From Muribaculaceae bacterium (GTDB taxonomy: Bacteria > Bacteroidota > Bacteroidia > Bacteroidales > Muribaculaceae), in NCBI GenBank assembly GCA_017545095.1, contig JAFYCU010000296.1, positions 1 to 9,817 of the forward strand: DNA of 9,817 bases, read 5' to 3'. The notes below the pieces were generated by a model. That model made no database searches. It was not told where the DNA came from and was given only the letters and a program-made list of their open reading frames with translations. Positions 1-6,168 of this stretch are shown in pieces (positions within the stretch are counted from its first letter, which is position 1; each line of letters starts with the position of its first letter). The translations under genes and the position numbers were made by a program.

Positions 1-551
1 ACATACTTGTCGTCGCCGCCAATCTCCACCTGGGCGCCATCGGTCACTATCTGCCCCGACGAGTCGATGCGGGCGTTGATGATGGTTTTGCGGCCACACG
101 AGCAGGTGGACTTGATTTCGTCGATGCTGTCGGCAATCTCCATCAGCCGCCGACTGCCCTCGAACAGATGCGACTGGAAATCGGTGCGCAAGCCGTAGCA
201 CACCACGTTGGTGCCGTAGTCATCAACGATGCGCGCCAGCTGGTCGACCTGGCTCTCCGACAGGAACTGCGCCTCGTCGATGAGAATCCAGTCCTTCACC
301 ACCAGCGTGCGGTCATACAGCTCCTTGATGTGTGCATAGAGGTCCATCTCGGGATAAACCCATTCACACTTGCGCTCGATGCCGATGCGCGAGCGAATCA
401 CGTTGTCGTGCTCGCGGTCGTCGATAATGGGTTTCATGCACAGGTAGTTCATGCCACGTTCCTCAAAGTTGTAGGCCTGCGTGAGCAGCAATGCCGTCTT
501 GGCACTACCCATGGTGCCGTATCTGAAATAGAGTTTTCCTGTCGAGTTCAT
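1..551 (-). CDS. tdk: Thymidine kinase, TK1 family (C-terminus cut by window edge)
   Basis: Phosphorylates thymidine to dTMP with ATP in cytosolic pyrimidine salvage. Of a usual 190-205 residues, 183 are visible. The phosphate-binding loop is at residues 12-19 (GTMGSAKT), an E. coli-like variant of the usual G-x-x-x-x-G-K-S/T. The DEAQFL motif at 92-97 carries the expected catalytic base, Glu93. YGLRTDF (119-125) and IGGDDKY (177-183) are family hallmarks. CSCG at 150-153 is the first half of the zinc site. The matching C-R-x-C/H half should follow Tyr183 and lies outside the window, so the truncation is an edge effect. The ATG at 549-551 is chosen because the ATP loop begins about 11 residues later and a Bacteroidetes-type -7 box lies just upstream. 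The sequence resembles the E. coli type (CxCGRK) more than the Gram-positive type. It is divergent from topA. Motif evidence is very strong. Confidence 0.96.
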   Translation of the reverse strand, partial: MNSTGKLYFRYGTMGSAKTALLLTQAYNFEERGMNYLCMKPIIDDREHDNVIRSRIGIERKCEWVYPEMDLYAHIKELYDRTLVVKDWILIDEAQFLSESQVDQLARIVDDYGTNVVCYGLRTDFQSHLFEGSRRLMEIADSIDEIKSTCSCGRKTIINARIDSSGQIVTDGAQVEIGGDDKY

Positions 552-572
552 GCCGAAGTAATTTTCCGGCCA

Positions 573-580
573 CAAATTTA
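573..580 (-). promoter_or_regulatory. Putative -7 box of the tdk promoter
   Basis: On the minus strand this reads TAAATTTG, matching the Bacteroidetes consensus TAnnTTTG at every fixed position. It ends 21 bases before the tdk ATG, giving a very short leader of about 14-15 bases if transcription starts 7 bases downstream. No well-spaced TTTG (-33) element is evident; a TTG lies at slightly short spacing. The assignment is by consensus and position only. Confidence 0.45.
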
Positions 581-754
581 AGCATAATCTCGCCAACAAG
601 CACCCCAAAGTGAAGAAAAGTTTTCAACAACCGCCGCCATCGGGCCTCGACCAAGGGCAGGCAGAGCGGTTCAAAAATCAGCTTGCTGAATCGGTTGCCT
701 ATATAATAGGTGTTAAAAAGCGGCACAGGCTATGAGCGGTAATAAATATTTTTA

Positions 755-762
755 TACCTTTG
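755..762 (+). promoter_or_regulatory. Putative -7 box of the topA promoter
   Basis: Reads TACCTTTG, a full match to TAnnTTTG, followed by CAGC exactly as in the two promoters at 6130-6137 and 6161-6168. A TATG at 731-734, 20 bases upstream, could stand in for the -33 TTTG element. The box ends 43 bases before the topA ATG at 806, giving a leader of roughly 36 bases. Confidence 0.6.
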
Positions 763-805
763 CAGCCGATTTTCAAAAACCGCAACACAAAACGCAAAAC
801 ACAAT

Positions 806-3160
806 ATGCCAGACAATCTTGTTATCGTTGAGTCGCCGGCCAAGGCGAAAACCATTCAGAAGTTTTTAGGCAAGGACTACAAAGTGCTGTCGAGCTATGG
901 CCACATCCGCGACTTGCACAAGAAGGATTTCAGCATCGACATTAACGAGGGCTTCAAACCCATCTATGAGGTGCCAGCCGACAAGCGCAACCTGGTGCGC
1001 GACCTGAAAGCCGCCGCCCGGGACGCTCAGGTGGTGTGGCTCGCCAGTGATGAGGACCGCGAGGGAGAGGCCATCGCCTGGCACCTGTATGAGGTGCTGG
1101 AGCTGAAACCCGAGAACACCCGCCGCATCGTGTTTCACGAAATCACCAAGCAGGCCATCCTCGACGCCGTGGAGCATCCTCGCGACATCGACCTGAATCT
1201 AGTCGATGCCCAGCAAGCCCGTCGCGTGCTCGACCGCATTGTGGGCTTTGAGCTGTCGCCCGTGCTGTGGCGCAAAATCAAACCCGGGCTCTCGGCCGGG
1301 CGCGTGCAGAGCGTGGCCGTGAGGTTGATTGCCGAACGCGAGCAAGAAATCAAGCAGTTCCAGAGCGAGGAATATTACCGGGTGAACGCTCAGCTGCTGC
1401 CCGAGGGCAGCGAGGCCGTGGTGCCCGCCGAGCTCAACCGCCGCTTGCACTCGCGCGACGAGGCCATGCAGATGCTCGAGCATTGCAAGAGTGCCACCTT
1501 CAAGGTGAAGGATGTGAGCGTGAAGCCAGTGAAGAAAACGCCGGCACCGCCGTTCACCACCAGCACGCTCCAGCAGGAGGCCTCGCGCAAGCTGGGCTTC
1601 TCGGTGAGCCAGACCATGCGTGTGGCACAAGCCCTCTACGAGGCCGGACACATCACCTATATGCGTACCGACTCGGTGAACCTGAGTTCGCTGGCCATGG
1701 GCACCATCAAGCAGGAGATTACCGACAACATCGGGGCCAACTACTACAAAGCTCGCCGCTACCACACCACCAGCAAGGGTGCCCAAGAGGCTCACGAGGC
1801 CATCCGCCCCACCTACATCAACAAGCACGTGATCAGCGGGTCGGCGCAGGAGAAGAAACTCTACGCGCTGATATGGAAACGCACCATCGCCTCGCAGATG
1901 GCCGATGCCGAAATCGAGCGCACCACCATCGACATCTCGGTGAGCGGACGCAAGGAGCTGTTTGTGGCCACGGGCGAGGTCATCACGTTCGACGGCTTCC
2001 TCAAGGTGTATATGGAGTCGAGCGACGACGAGAACATCCTTGAGAGCGGTGATGCTGTGCACACCCTGCCCCACGTGGAAAAGAAACAGCCCATGACGGC
2101 CCAGGAGGTGACCGCCACGCAGCGGTTCACGCAGCAACCCGTGCGCTACACCGAAGCCTCGCTTGTGCGGCGGCTCGAAGAGCTGGGCATTGGCCGTCCT
2201 TCAACCTACGCCCCCACCATCTCCACCATCCAAGCACGCGAATATGTGGAAAAAGGCGAGAAAAAAGGCGAGAAACGCTACTACGAAATCCTCACCCTCG
2301 ACTTGACCGGCAAAACCGCCAATCCGGCAGCCATCACCACCACGCGCAAGAGCGAAATGGTGGGAGCCGAAAAAGGCAAACTCATCCCCACCGACACGGG
2401 TATGATTGTGAACGACTTCCTGATGGAATACTTCCCCACCATTATGGACTACAACTTCACGGCTCACGTCGAGAACGAGTTCGACGAGATAGCCCAGGGC
2501 CACGAACAGTGGAACGATGAGATTTGCCGTTTCTACGAGGGATTCCACCCTAACATCGAGGAGGTGTCGACGATGCGTCTCGAGCACAAGGTGGGCGAAC
2601 GCCAACTCGGCACCGACCCTAAGACCGGCAAGCCGGTGTCGGTGAAGATTGGGCGCTACGGCCCGCTGGTGCAGCTGGGCAGCAGCGATGACGACGAGAA
2701 GCCTCGCTTTGCCTCGCTGCAAAAGGACCAGAGCTTGTCCACGCTCACGCTCGACGAGGCTTTGCGCCTGTTTGAGCTGCCCCGCACGCTGGGCGAACTC
2801 GATGGCGAGACGGTGACCGTGGGCATGGGAAAATTCGGCCCCTATGTGAAGCGCGGCAAAACCTATGTGTCGATTCCCAAGGACATCGCACCGCTTGAAA
2901 TCACCCTCGAACAAGCACAACAGCTCTTCCTGGCCAAGCAGCAGGCCGACGAGCAGAAGGTGATTCTCACCTTCGACGAGGAGCCCGACCTGCAAGTGCT
3001 CAACGGCTACTACGGTCCCTATATCAGCTACAAGAAGCAGAACTACAAGATTCCGCGCAAGACCGAAGCCGCCAAGCTCACCCTGGAGCAGTGCCGTGCC
3101 ATCGTGGCCGACGAGGCCAACGCCACCAAGCCCGCCCGCCACAAGACCGCAAAAAAGTGA
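806..3160 (+). CDS. topA: DNA topoisomerase I (type IA)
   Basis: Relaxes negatively supercoiled DNA by transient single-strand cleavage through a 5'-phosphotyrosine; cytosolic and nucleoid-associated. The 784 residues contain an N-terminal TOPRIM domain with Glu9 (in VIVESPAKAKT) and the acidic triad Asp82/Asp84/Glu86 in SDEDREGEA. The SAGRVQSVAVRLI signature is at 163-175, the catalytic Tyr285 and helper Arg287 are in GHITYMRTDS (281-290), and RRLEELGIGRPSTYA is at 455-469. From about 590 the zinc-ribbon tail of E. coli TopA is replaced by three topoisomerase C-terminal repeats, each marked by a G-x-[FY]-GP core (GRYGP 616-620, GKFGP 675-679, GYYGP 734-738). A Lys/Ala-rich tail (to 784) ends the protein. 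No CxxC pairs are present. The ATG at 806 places the TOPRIM strand at residue 5 as expected. All expected catalytic residues are present. Transcribed alone and divergent from tdk. Confidence 0.98.
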   Translation: MPDNLVIVESPAKAKTIQKFLGKDYKVLSSYGHIRDLHKKDFSIDINEGFKPIYEVPADKRNLVRDLKAAARDAQVVWLASDEDREGEAIAWHLYEVLELKPENTRRIVFHEITKQAILDAVEHPRDIDLNLVDAQQARRVLDRIVGFELSPVLWRKIKPGLSAGRVQSVAVRLIAEREQEIKQFQSEEYYRVNAQLLPEGSEAVVPAELNRRLHSRDEAMQMLEHCKSATFKVKDVSVKPVKKTPAPPFTTSTLQQEASRKLGFSVSQTMRVAQALYEAGHITYMRTDSVNLSSLAMGTIKQEITDNIGANYYKARRYHTTSKGAQEAHEAIRPTYINKHVISGSAQEKKLYALIWKRTIASQMADAEIERTTIDISVSGRKELFVATGEVITFDGFLKVYMESSDDENILESGDAVHTLPHVEKKQPMTAQEVTATQRFTQQPVRYTEASLVRRLEELGIGRPSTYAPTISTIQAREYVEKGEKKGEKRYYEILTLDLTGKTANPAAITTTRKSEMVGAEKGKLIPTDTGMIVNDFLMEYFPTIMDYNFTAHVENEFDEIAQGHEQWNDEICRFYEGFHPNIEEVSTMRLEHKVGERQLGTDPKTGKPVSVKIGRYGPLVQLGSSDDDEKPRFASLQKDQSLSTLTLDEALRLFELPRTLGELDGETVTVGMGKFGPYVKRGKTYVSIPKDIAPLEITLEQAQQLFLAKQQADEQKVILTFDEEPDLQVLNGYYGPYISYKKQNYKIPRKTEAAKLTLEQCRAIVADEANATKPARHKTAKK

Positions 3161-3320
3161 GGAGGCATCAAACCATAGCTGAAGCCAAACGTCCCTTGCC
3201 TAGCTAATGAACAATGAGTGAGCAACATACGAGCTGACGGTTAAAGCTCGTTAACGCTTATGGTTATATTTTTCACTCTTAAAGGTGGTATTCTACCACT
3301 TTCAGAGGTGGTAAATAAAA
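3161..3320. other. Non-coding gap after topA with small inverted repeats
   Basis: No gene is seen. Two weak structures are present. GAGCT/AGCTC (3231-3235 with 3245-3249) could form a 5-bp stem, followed 17 bases later by a short T-run near 3268-3273, a poor terminator candidate for topA. AGGTGGTA (3283-3290), TACCACT (3294-3300) and AGGTGGTA (3305-3312) alternate in orientation and could form either of two competing hairpins. The segment ends in the left target duplication of the adjacent mobile element. Confidence 0.35.
3313..3320. repeat. Left 8-bp target-site duplication
   Basis: AAATAAAA lies immediately outside the left terminal inverted repeat (starting 3321). The same eight bases occur at 3527-3534, immediately outside the right terminal repeat. 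Perfect direct repeats touching both ends are the signature of transposition. Confidence 0.8.
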
Positions 3321-3344
3321 GGCAACTACCGCGAAGTTGTCCCC
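3321..3344 (+). repeat. Left terminal inverted repeat of the MITE-like element
   Basis: 24 bases beginning GGCAA and ending AAGTTGTCCCC; pairs with 3503-3526 with 3 mismatches. It also contains a small stem of its own (CAACT 3323-3327 with AGTTG 3335-3339). Confidence 0.82.
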
Positions 3345-3502
3345 TATTAAAATTGGGAGCTTTTAGCTGCTCCCCTAAAATAGGGGAGCTGTCACGAAGT
3401 GACTGAGGGGTATGATTAAGCAATTGGGTATCAACGATTTGGAAATCATACTCCCCCCAGCCCCCTCTAACTTAAAGGGGGAGCTGTTGAAACAATCATT
3501 GT

Positions 3503-3526
3503 GGGGACAACTTTGCGATAATTGCC
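3503..3526 (-). repeat. Right terminal inverted repeat of the MITE-like element
   Basis: Reverse complement of the left terminal repeat at 21/24 positions. A 12-base part of it (TTGCGATAATTG, 3513-3524) recurs at 7472-7483 upstream of the acyltransferase gene. Confidence 0.82.
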
Positions 3527-3534
3527 AAATAAAA
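3527..3534. repeat. Right 8-bp target-site duplication
   Basis: AAATAAAA directly abuts the right terminal repeat and is identical to 3313-3320. Confidence 0.8.
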
Positions 3535-3553
3535 TACAAAACGTTAAAAACAA

Positions 3554-3769
3554 TTAACAGCAATGGCTCGCCGCCCAAACGGCACACGAAGTCAATGACA
3601 TAGTATTGAGCACATTGTGTTCTAAGATATTCTTCATATCCTTCCCCTTGATATTAAATAGTTTCCACACTTCGGAAGTTTTATCGAATTCAAATACTTC
3701 TTTCGCGTTCATTTTATCGAAACGCGCATAATCAAATTTATTGATTATGCCGAAGTTGTGCAGCTGCGC
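3554..3769 (-). pseudogene. Decayed AT-rich reading frame, unknown family
   Basis: An open minus-strand frame runs from just after a TGA (3772-3770) to a TAA at 3556-3554. It has a possible ATG at 3712-3710, giving only 52 residues (starts MNAKEVFEFDK). The region is clearly more AT-rich than the flanking genes. Up to about residue 23 of the ATG form it reads like protein (EVFEFDKTSEVWKLFNIKG). After that the same frame becomes less protein-like (AVWAASHCC before the stop), whereas the neighbouring frame continues plausibly as EGYEEYLRTQCAQYYVIDF. The frames can be joined by a one-base slip near the G4 run at 3647-3644. I infer a frameshifted remnant of a transferred gene. I do not recognise the family, and it may be no gene at all. 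In the alternative frame the reading runs into the MITE, so the element may have landed in or near the remnant. Confidence 0.3.
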
Positions 3770-3919
3770 TCATTGGCAAATCGTTGCGGCCAGGGCATTG
3801 AGCGACAGGCATTGTGCCCGCGTGATGGTGCGGTGCTCACGGTGATGCTCACAGGGAGCCACCAGAAGCAGTCGCCCCTGGGCGAAAACCGCAAACTGCC
3901 GCCCTTGTGGCTTGTCCAC
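3770..3919 (-). CDS. Short ORF abutting the permease gene, unknown function (possible gene remnant)
   Basis: 49 codons from GTG (3919-3917) to TGA (3772-3770). The GTG shares its first base with the last base of the permease TAG stop (TAGTG), an arrangement that would allow translational coupling. The product contains QFAVFAQGRLLLVAPCEHH (residues 8-26) and ITRAQCLSLNALAA (31-44). It has a hydrophobic beta-like strand followed by a helix-like segment, with GC-rich codons like the neighbouring genes, so it reads as genuine coding sequence. I do not recognise a family. It could be a real small protein in the transporter operon. Alternatively it is the 3' end of a longer gene whose 5' part was deleted, because the protein begins abruptly with no usual N-terminus. 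No ATPase motifs are present, so it is not obviously the missing transporter subunit. Confidence 0.35.
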   Translation of the reverse strand: MDKPQGRQFAVFAQGRLLLVAPCEHHREHRTITRAQCLSLNALAATICQ

Positions 3920-4968
3920 TAATTAAAATAATTGATTCGGCGGCGGTTGATGATGATGTAGATGATGATGGGGACGCCAATGATGGGTGTGATGGCATTG
4001 ATGGGGATGATGCCGTGGCTGCCGTTGACGCTGATGAGCGTGCACAGCAGTGCCACACAGGCCCCGGCGAGCATGGTGGTGGGGATGAGCCGTCGGTGGT
4101 CGCTGGTAGCGGTGATGAACCGCGCCACATGAGGCACTACCAGTCCGATGAACCCGATGGGTCCGCAATAGGCGGTGACCACGGCGGTGAGCACTCCGGT
4201 GACCACGAGTAGGGCATTGCGCGCCCGGTGGGTGTTCACGCCCAGGTTCTCGGCATAGCGCGTACCCAGCAGCAACGCGTTGAGCGGCTTCACCATGAGC
4301 AGGGCCGCCAGCAACGCCGCCACGATGAGGGTGGCATAGAGCGGCAGCTGGTCCACGCCCACGCCCGAGAAGTTGCCGAATCCCCAGGTCACATAGCTGT
4401 GTACACCTTCCTCGTTGGCCATGGAATTGAGCAGCGAAATCACGCTTGAGGCCAAGTAACTCACCAGAATGCCGATAATCAGCAGCATGGTGCTGCTGCG
4501 CACGATGGCCGAGAAAGCTATCAGCACTGCAAGCACCACGCCGGCACCCAGCAACGCCCCGATGAGCGTGGCCACATAGCTGCCCACTGTGGTGCCCAGC
4601 ACCGTGCCTATGGTGCCCCCCAGGGCCAGCATCACAATTGCCACACCCAAGCCCGCTCCGGCCGACACGCCGAGTATCGACGGGCCAGCCAGCGGATTGT
4701 TAAAGGTGGTTTGCAGCAGCAGTCCGCTCACGCTGAGCGCCGCCCCCGCCAGTGCCGCTGTGACAATCATGGGCAGCCGCGACTGCCCCACGATGATGTT
4801 CCACGCCACATTGCCACTGTCGCGCCCCACAACGATGCCCAGCACATCATGCGCCGGGATATCGACCGACCCGAAGAGCAAACAAGCCACCGCCAGTGCT
4901 ATCAGCACCAGCGCGAGCACGGCAAGCACAGCCGTGTAGCGCAACGATTGGTGAGGTCTCTGCTTCAT
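3919..4968 (-). CDS. FecCD/BtuC-family ABC transporter permease
   Basis: Inner-membrane permease of an importer for iron-siderophore, heme or cobalamin. At 349 residues it has the normal family length. Hydrophobic segments occur throughout, beginning at about 12-32. The family signature runs from RLP (64-66) through LAGAALSVSGLLLQ (73-86) to FNNPLAGPSILGVSAGAG (89-106). The second signature, CGPIGFIGLVVPHVARF, is at 268-284, followed by LAGA (300-303). The cytoplasmic loop AENLGV (239-244) is the part that in BtuC contacts the ATPase, so the subunit looks competent. The ATG at 4966-4968 lies 21 bases after the stop of the substrate-binding gene, so the two are probably co-transcribed from the promoter at 6130-6137. 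No ATPase gene follows: the next bases are a 49-codon ORF and an AT-rich, transposon-bearing gap. Substrate cannot be told from sequence. Confidence 0.95.
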   Translation of the reverse strand: MKQRPHQSLRYTAVLAVLALVLIALAVACLLFGSVDIPAHDVLGIVVGRDSGNVAWNIIVGQSRLPMIVTAALAGAALSVSGLLLQTTFNNPLAGPSILGVSAGAGLGVAIVMLALGGTIGTVLGTTVGSYVATLIGALLGAGVVLAVLIAFSAIVRSSTMLLIIGILVSYLASSVISLLNSMANEEGVHSYVTWGFGNFSGVGVDQLPLYATLIVAALLAALLMVKPLNALLLGTRYAENLGVNTHRARNALLVVTGVLTAVVTAYCGPIGFIGLVVPHVARFITATSDHRRLIPTTMLAGACVALLCTLISVNGSHGIIPINAITPIIGVPIIIYIIINRRRINYFN

Positions 4969-4989
4969 CGCTTCATGGCGTAATCAACC

Positions 4990-6108
4990 TCATTGCAAGG
5001 GATGGAAGTAGCGCGTGTCGGCGCCATCCGATTGCAGTTCGGGATGGAAGATGATGAAATAGTCCTGGAGCAAGCGGTCGGGGTGGAAGGGGAACTGCTC
5101 AAACAGGCGGCTCTCGTTGGTGTCGCAGATATAAACCTTCCGGTTCTTGAAGGCACTGAACTGGTCGTTGAGTGCGTAAGCCCCCTTGAGGTCGTCATAG
5201 CTGTGGACATAGAACGACTTGATGAGCCAAATGTCGGCCTGCTGCGCCCGGGCAAGCACCCGGTTGAAGTCGAGGTTGAGCGACCCCGTGCTGTTGTTGT
5301 CGGCCCAGGGATAGCTGCCACCGGCATCCTGCAAGATTCGCGCCATGTAGCTCTTGCCTCCCGGCACGTTCCACACGCCGCTGATCACCATCTCGGTGAG
5401 CACCATGGGTTTGGCTGTGGCGCGTGCCGCCAGTTCGGCGATGGCGCGGTAGTTACCCACCACCTGAGCATAGATGCTGTCGGCCTCCTGCTCGCGCCCG
5501 AGCAGCAAGCCGTAGAACTTGATCCACTCGGCACGGCCCAGCGGGGTGTATTCCATGTAGTCGGCACACTCGATGATGGGAATGCCCAGCTTGGTGATTT
5601 GGCCGTAGGAGGCATCCTGATAGGGCGAGAGCAAGATGCCGTCGGGTTGCATGTCGATCACGCGTTCCACGGTGGGGGTCATAGAGTCGCCGCAGTCGGC
5701 TATCTCGCCCCGCGCCACGCCGGCCAGCACCGCCGTGTCGGTGAAAAACTTGGTGTCGCACACGCCTCGCACCGCATCGAAGCATCCCAGCTCCTTCATC
5801 ACACTGGTGTGCACGCTCGAATAGACCAACGCCCGATGCAGCGGAGTGCGCACCAGGGTGCCTTCGGGCAGCGAGGCCGGCAGCGAATCGCCCTCAGGCA
5901 CAAGTACATAGCGGTGGAGCACCCCACCCTTCCAGGGGTCGCGAATGGTGGCCAGCGTGTAGCCGTTGCCGCGCTCGATGGTGAGCAGCTGAGCCTCGGT
6001 GAGCACACTGTCGGCACCCGACGATTGGTCGGAAACGGCATGTCCCTGCCCGCACGCCGACAAGAGCAACACGGCACACCAGACCACAAGGTGAAACAGT
6101 TTCGTCAT
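4990..6108 (-). CDS. ABC transporter substrate-binding lipoprotein (FepB/BtuF fold)
   Basis: Captures a ligand (siderophore-iron, heme or cobalamin are the usual ones) and delivers it to the permease encoded just downstream. The 372 residues begin with a lipoprotein signal: MTK, hydrophobic 4-16, lipobox LSAC with Cys19. Lys/Arg-Asp/Glu-rich surface-export residues are not seen after Cys19, so it should face the periplasm. The periplasmic-binding domain is recognisable from VYSSVHTSVMKELG (95-108), through PTVERVIDMQPDGILLSPYQ (145-164, the usual E-x-x-x-x-x-x-PD pattern), PIIECADYMEYTPLGRAEWIKFYGLL (177-202) and VWNVPGGKSYMARILQDAGG (245-264), to QADIWL (290-295). An in-frame ATG at 6130-6132 would add eight residues, but it falls inside the -7 promoter box, so it cannot be in the mRNA made from that promoter; the ATG at 6106-6108 also gives a normal signal peptide. 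First gene of the operon. Confidence 0.92.
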   Translation of the reverse strand: MTKLFHLVVWCAVLLLSACGQGHAVSDQSSGADSVLTEAQLLTIERGNGYTLATIRDPWKGGVLHRYVLVPEGDSLPASLPEGTLVRTPLHRALVYSSVHTSVMKELGCFDAVRGVCDTKFFTDTAVLAGVARGEIADCGDSMTPTVERVIDMQPDGILLSPYQDASYGQITKLGIPIIECADYMEYTPLGRAEWIKFYGLLLGREQEADSIYAQVVGNYRAIAELAARATAKPMVLTEMVISGVWNVPGGKSYMARILQDAGGSYPWADNNSTGSLNLDFNRVLARAQQADIWLIKSFYVHSYDDLKGAYALNDQFSAFKNRKVYICDTNESRLFEQFPFHPDRLLQDYFIIFHPELQSDGADTRYFHPLQ

Positions 6109-6129
6109 TAGCTTTACAATTTTATGCTG

Positions 6130-6137
6130 CAAAAGTA
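6130..6137 (-). promoter_or_regulatory. Putative -7 box of the substrate-binding/permease operon
   Basis: Minus strand reads TACTTTTG, a full match to TAnnTTTG. Transcription would start near 6123, leaving about 15 untranslated bases before the ATG at 6108. No convincing TTTG is found at the right spacing upstream. The box fixes the start-codon choice of the lipoprotein gene. Confidence 0.65.
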
Positions 6138-6160
6138 CTCAAAAATCCGCAAATTTTCAC

Positions 6161-6168
6161 TACTTTTG
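6161..6168 (+). promoter_or_regulatory. Putative -7 box of the glycosyltransferase gene
   Basis: Reads TACTTTTG, a full match to TAnnTTTG. Transcription would start near 6175, leaving about 23 untranslated bases before the ATG at 6198. A -33 TTTG is not evident at standard spacing. Confidence 0.65.

Larger units (their letters stand above)
3321..3526. mobile_element. 206-bp MITE-like element with 24-bp terminal inverted repeats and internal hairpins
   Basis: A non-autonomous transposon inferred from structure. The left end (3321-3344) and the reverse complement of the right end (3503-3526) match at 21 of 24 positions, starting GGCAA and ending AAGTTGTCCCC; all three differences are transitions. 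It is flanked by a perfect 8-bp duplication (AAATAAAA). Inside are REP-like palindromes: GGGAGC/GCTCCC (3355-3360, 3369-3374), a perfect 8-bp stem CTCCCCTA/TAGGGGAG (3370-3377, 3381-3388), GTCAC-GAA-GTGAC (3391-3403), a long-range stem GTATGATT/AATCATAC (3410-3417, 3444-3451) and CCCCCT/AGGGGG (3461-3466, 3476-3481). The two halves are roughly mirror images. No transposase or credible ORF is inside, so mobilization would need a transposase elsewhere. Eight-base duplications are made by several IS families (for example ISL3, ISAs1, IS6, IS256), so the parent cannot be named. Confidence 0.82.

Noticed and set aside
1199..3142. Two long minus-strand frames of over 300 codons opposite topA
   Set aside because: They are antisense to a complete topoisomerase I with intact catalytic motifs, contain no recognisable domains, and are His/Leu/Gly/Val-rich as expected for shadows of GC-rich coding DNA.
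3370..3403. The stacked palindromes as a CRISPR array or riboswitch
   Set aside because: There are no regularly spaced identical repeats with unique spacers and no downstream gene in a suitable orientation; TIRs and a target duplication explain the structure better.
3412..3603. 63-codon plus-strand frame starting inside the MITE-like element
   Set aside because: It runs across the palindromes and the right terminal repeat into the flank; it crosses a transposon boundary, so it is not a gene.
3939..4020. GATGAT-rich stretch as a microsatellite
   Set aside because: It is the antisense of the Ile-rich last membrane segment of the permease (IIIYIII), so it is explained by coding.
3849..4130. 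93-codon minus-strand Ser/Pro-rich frame across the end of the permease gene
   Set aside because: It is an alternative frame of the FecCD permease, whose own frame carries the family signature; low-complexity composition.
4993..6111. 372-codon plus-strand frame opposite the substrate-binding lipoprotein gene
   Set aside because: The minus-strand product has a lipoprotein signal and periplasmic-binding motifs; the plus frame has none and mirrors its codon pattern.
6130..6132. Upstream in-frame ATG for the substrate-binding lipoprotein
   Set aside because: It lies inside the predicted -7 promoter box, so a transcript from that promoter would not contain it; the ATG at 6106-6108 gives a standard lipoprotein signal.
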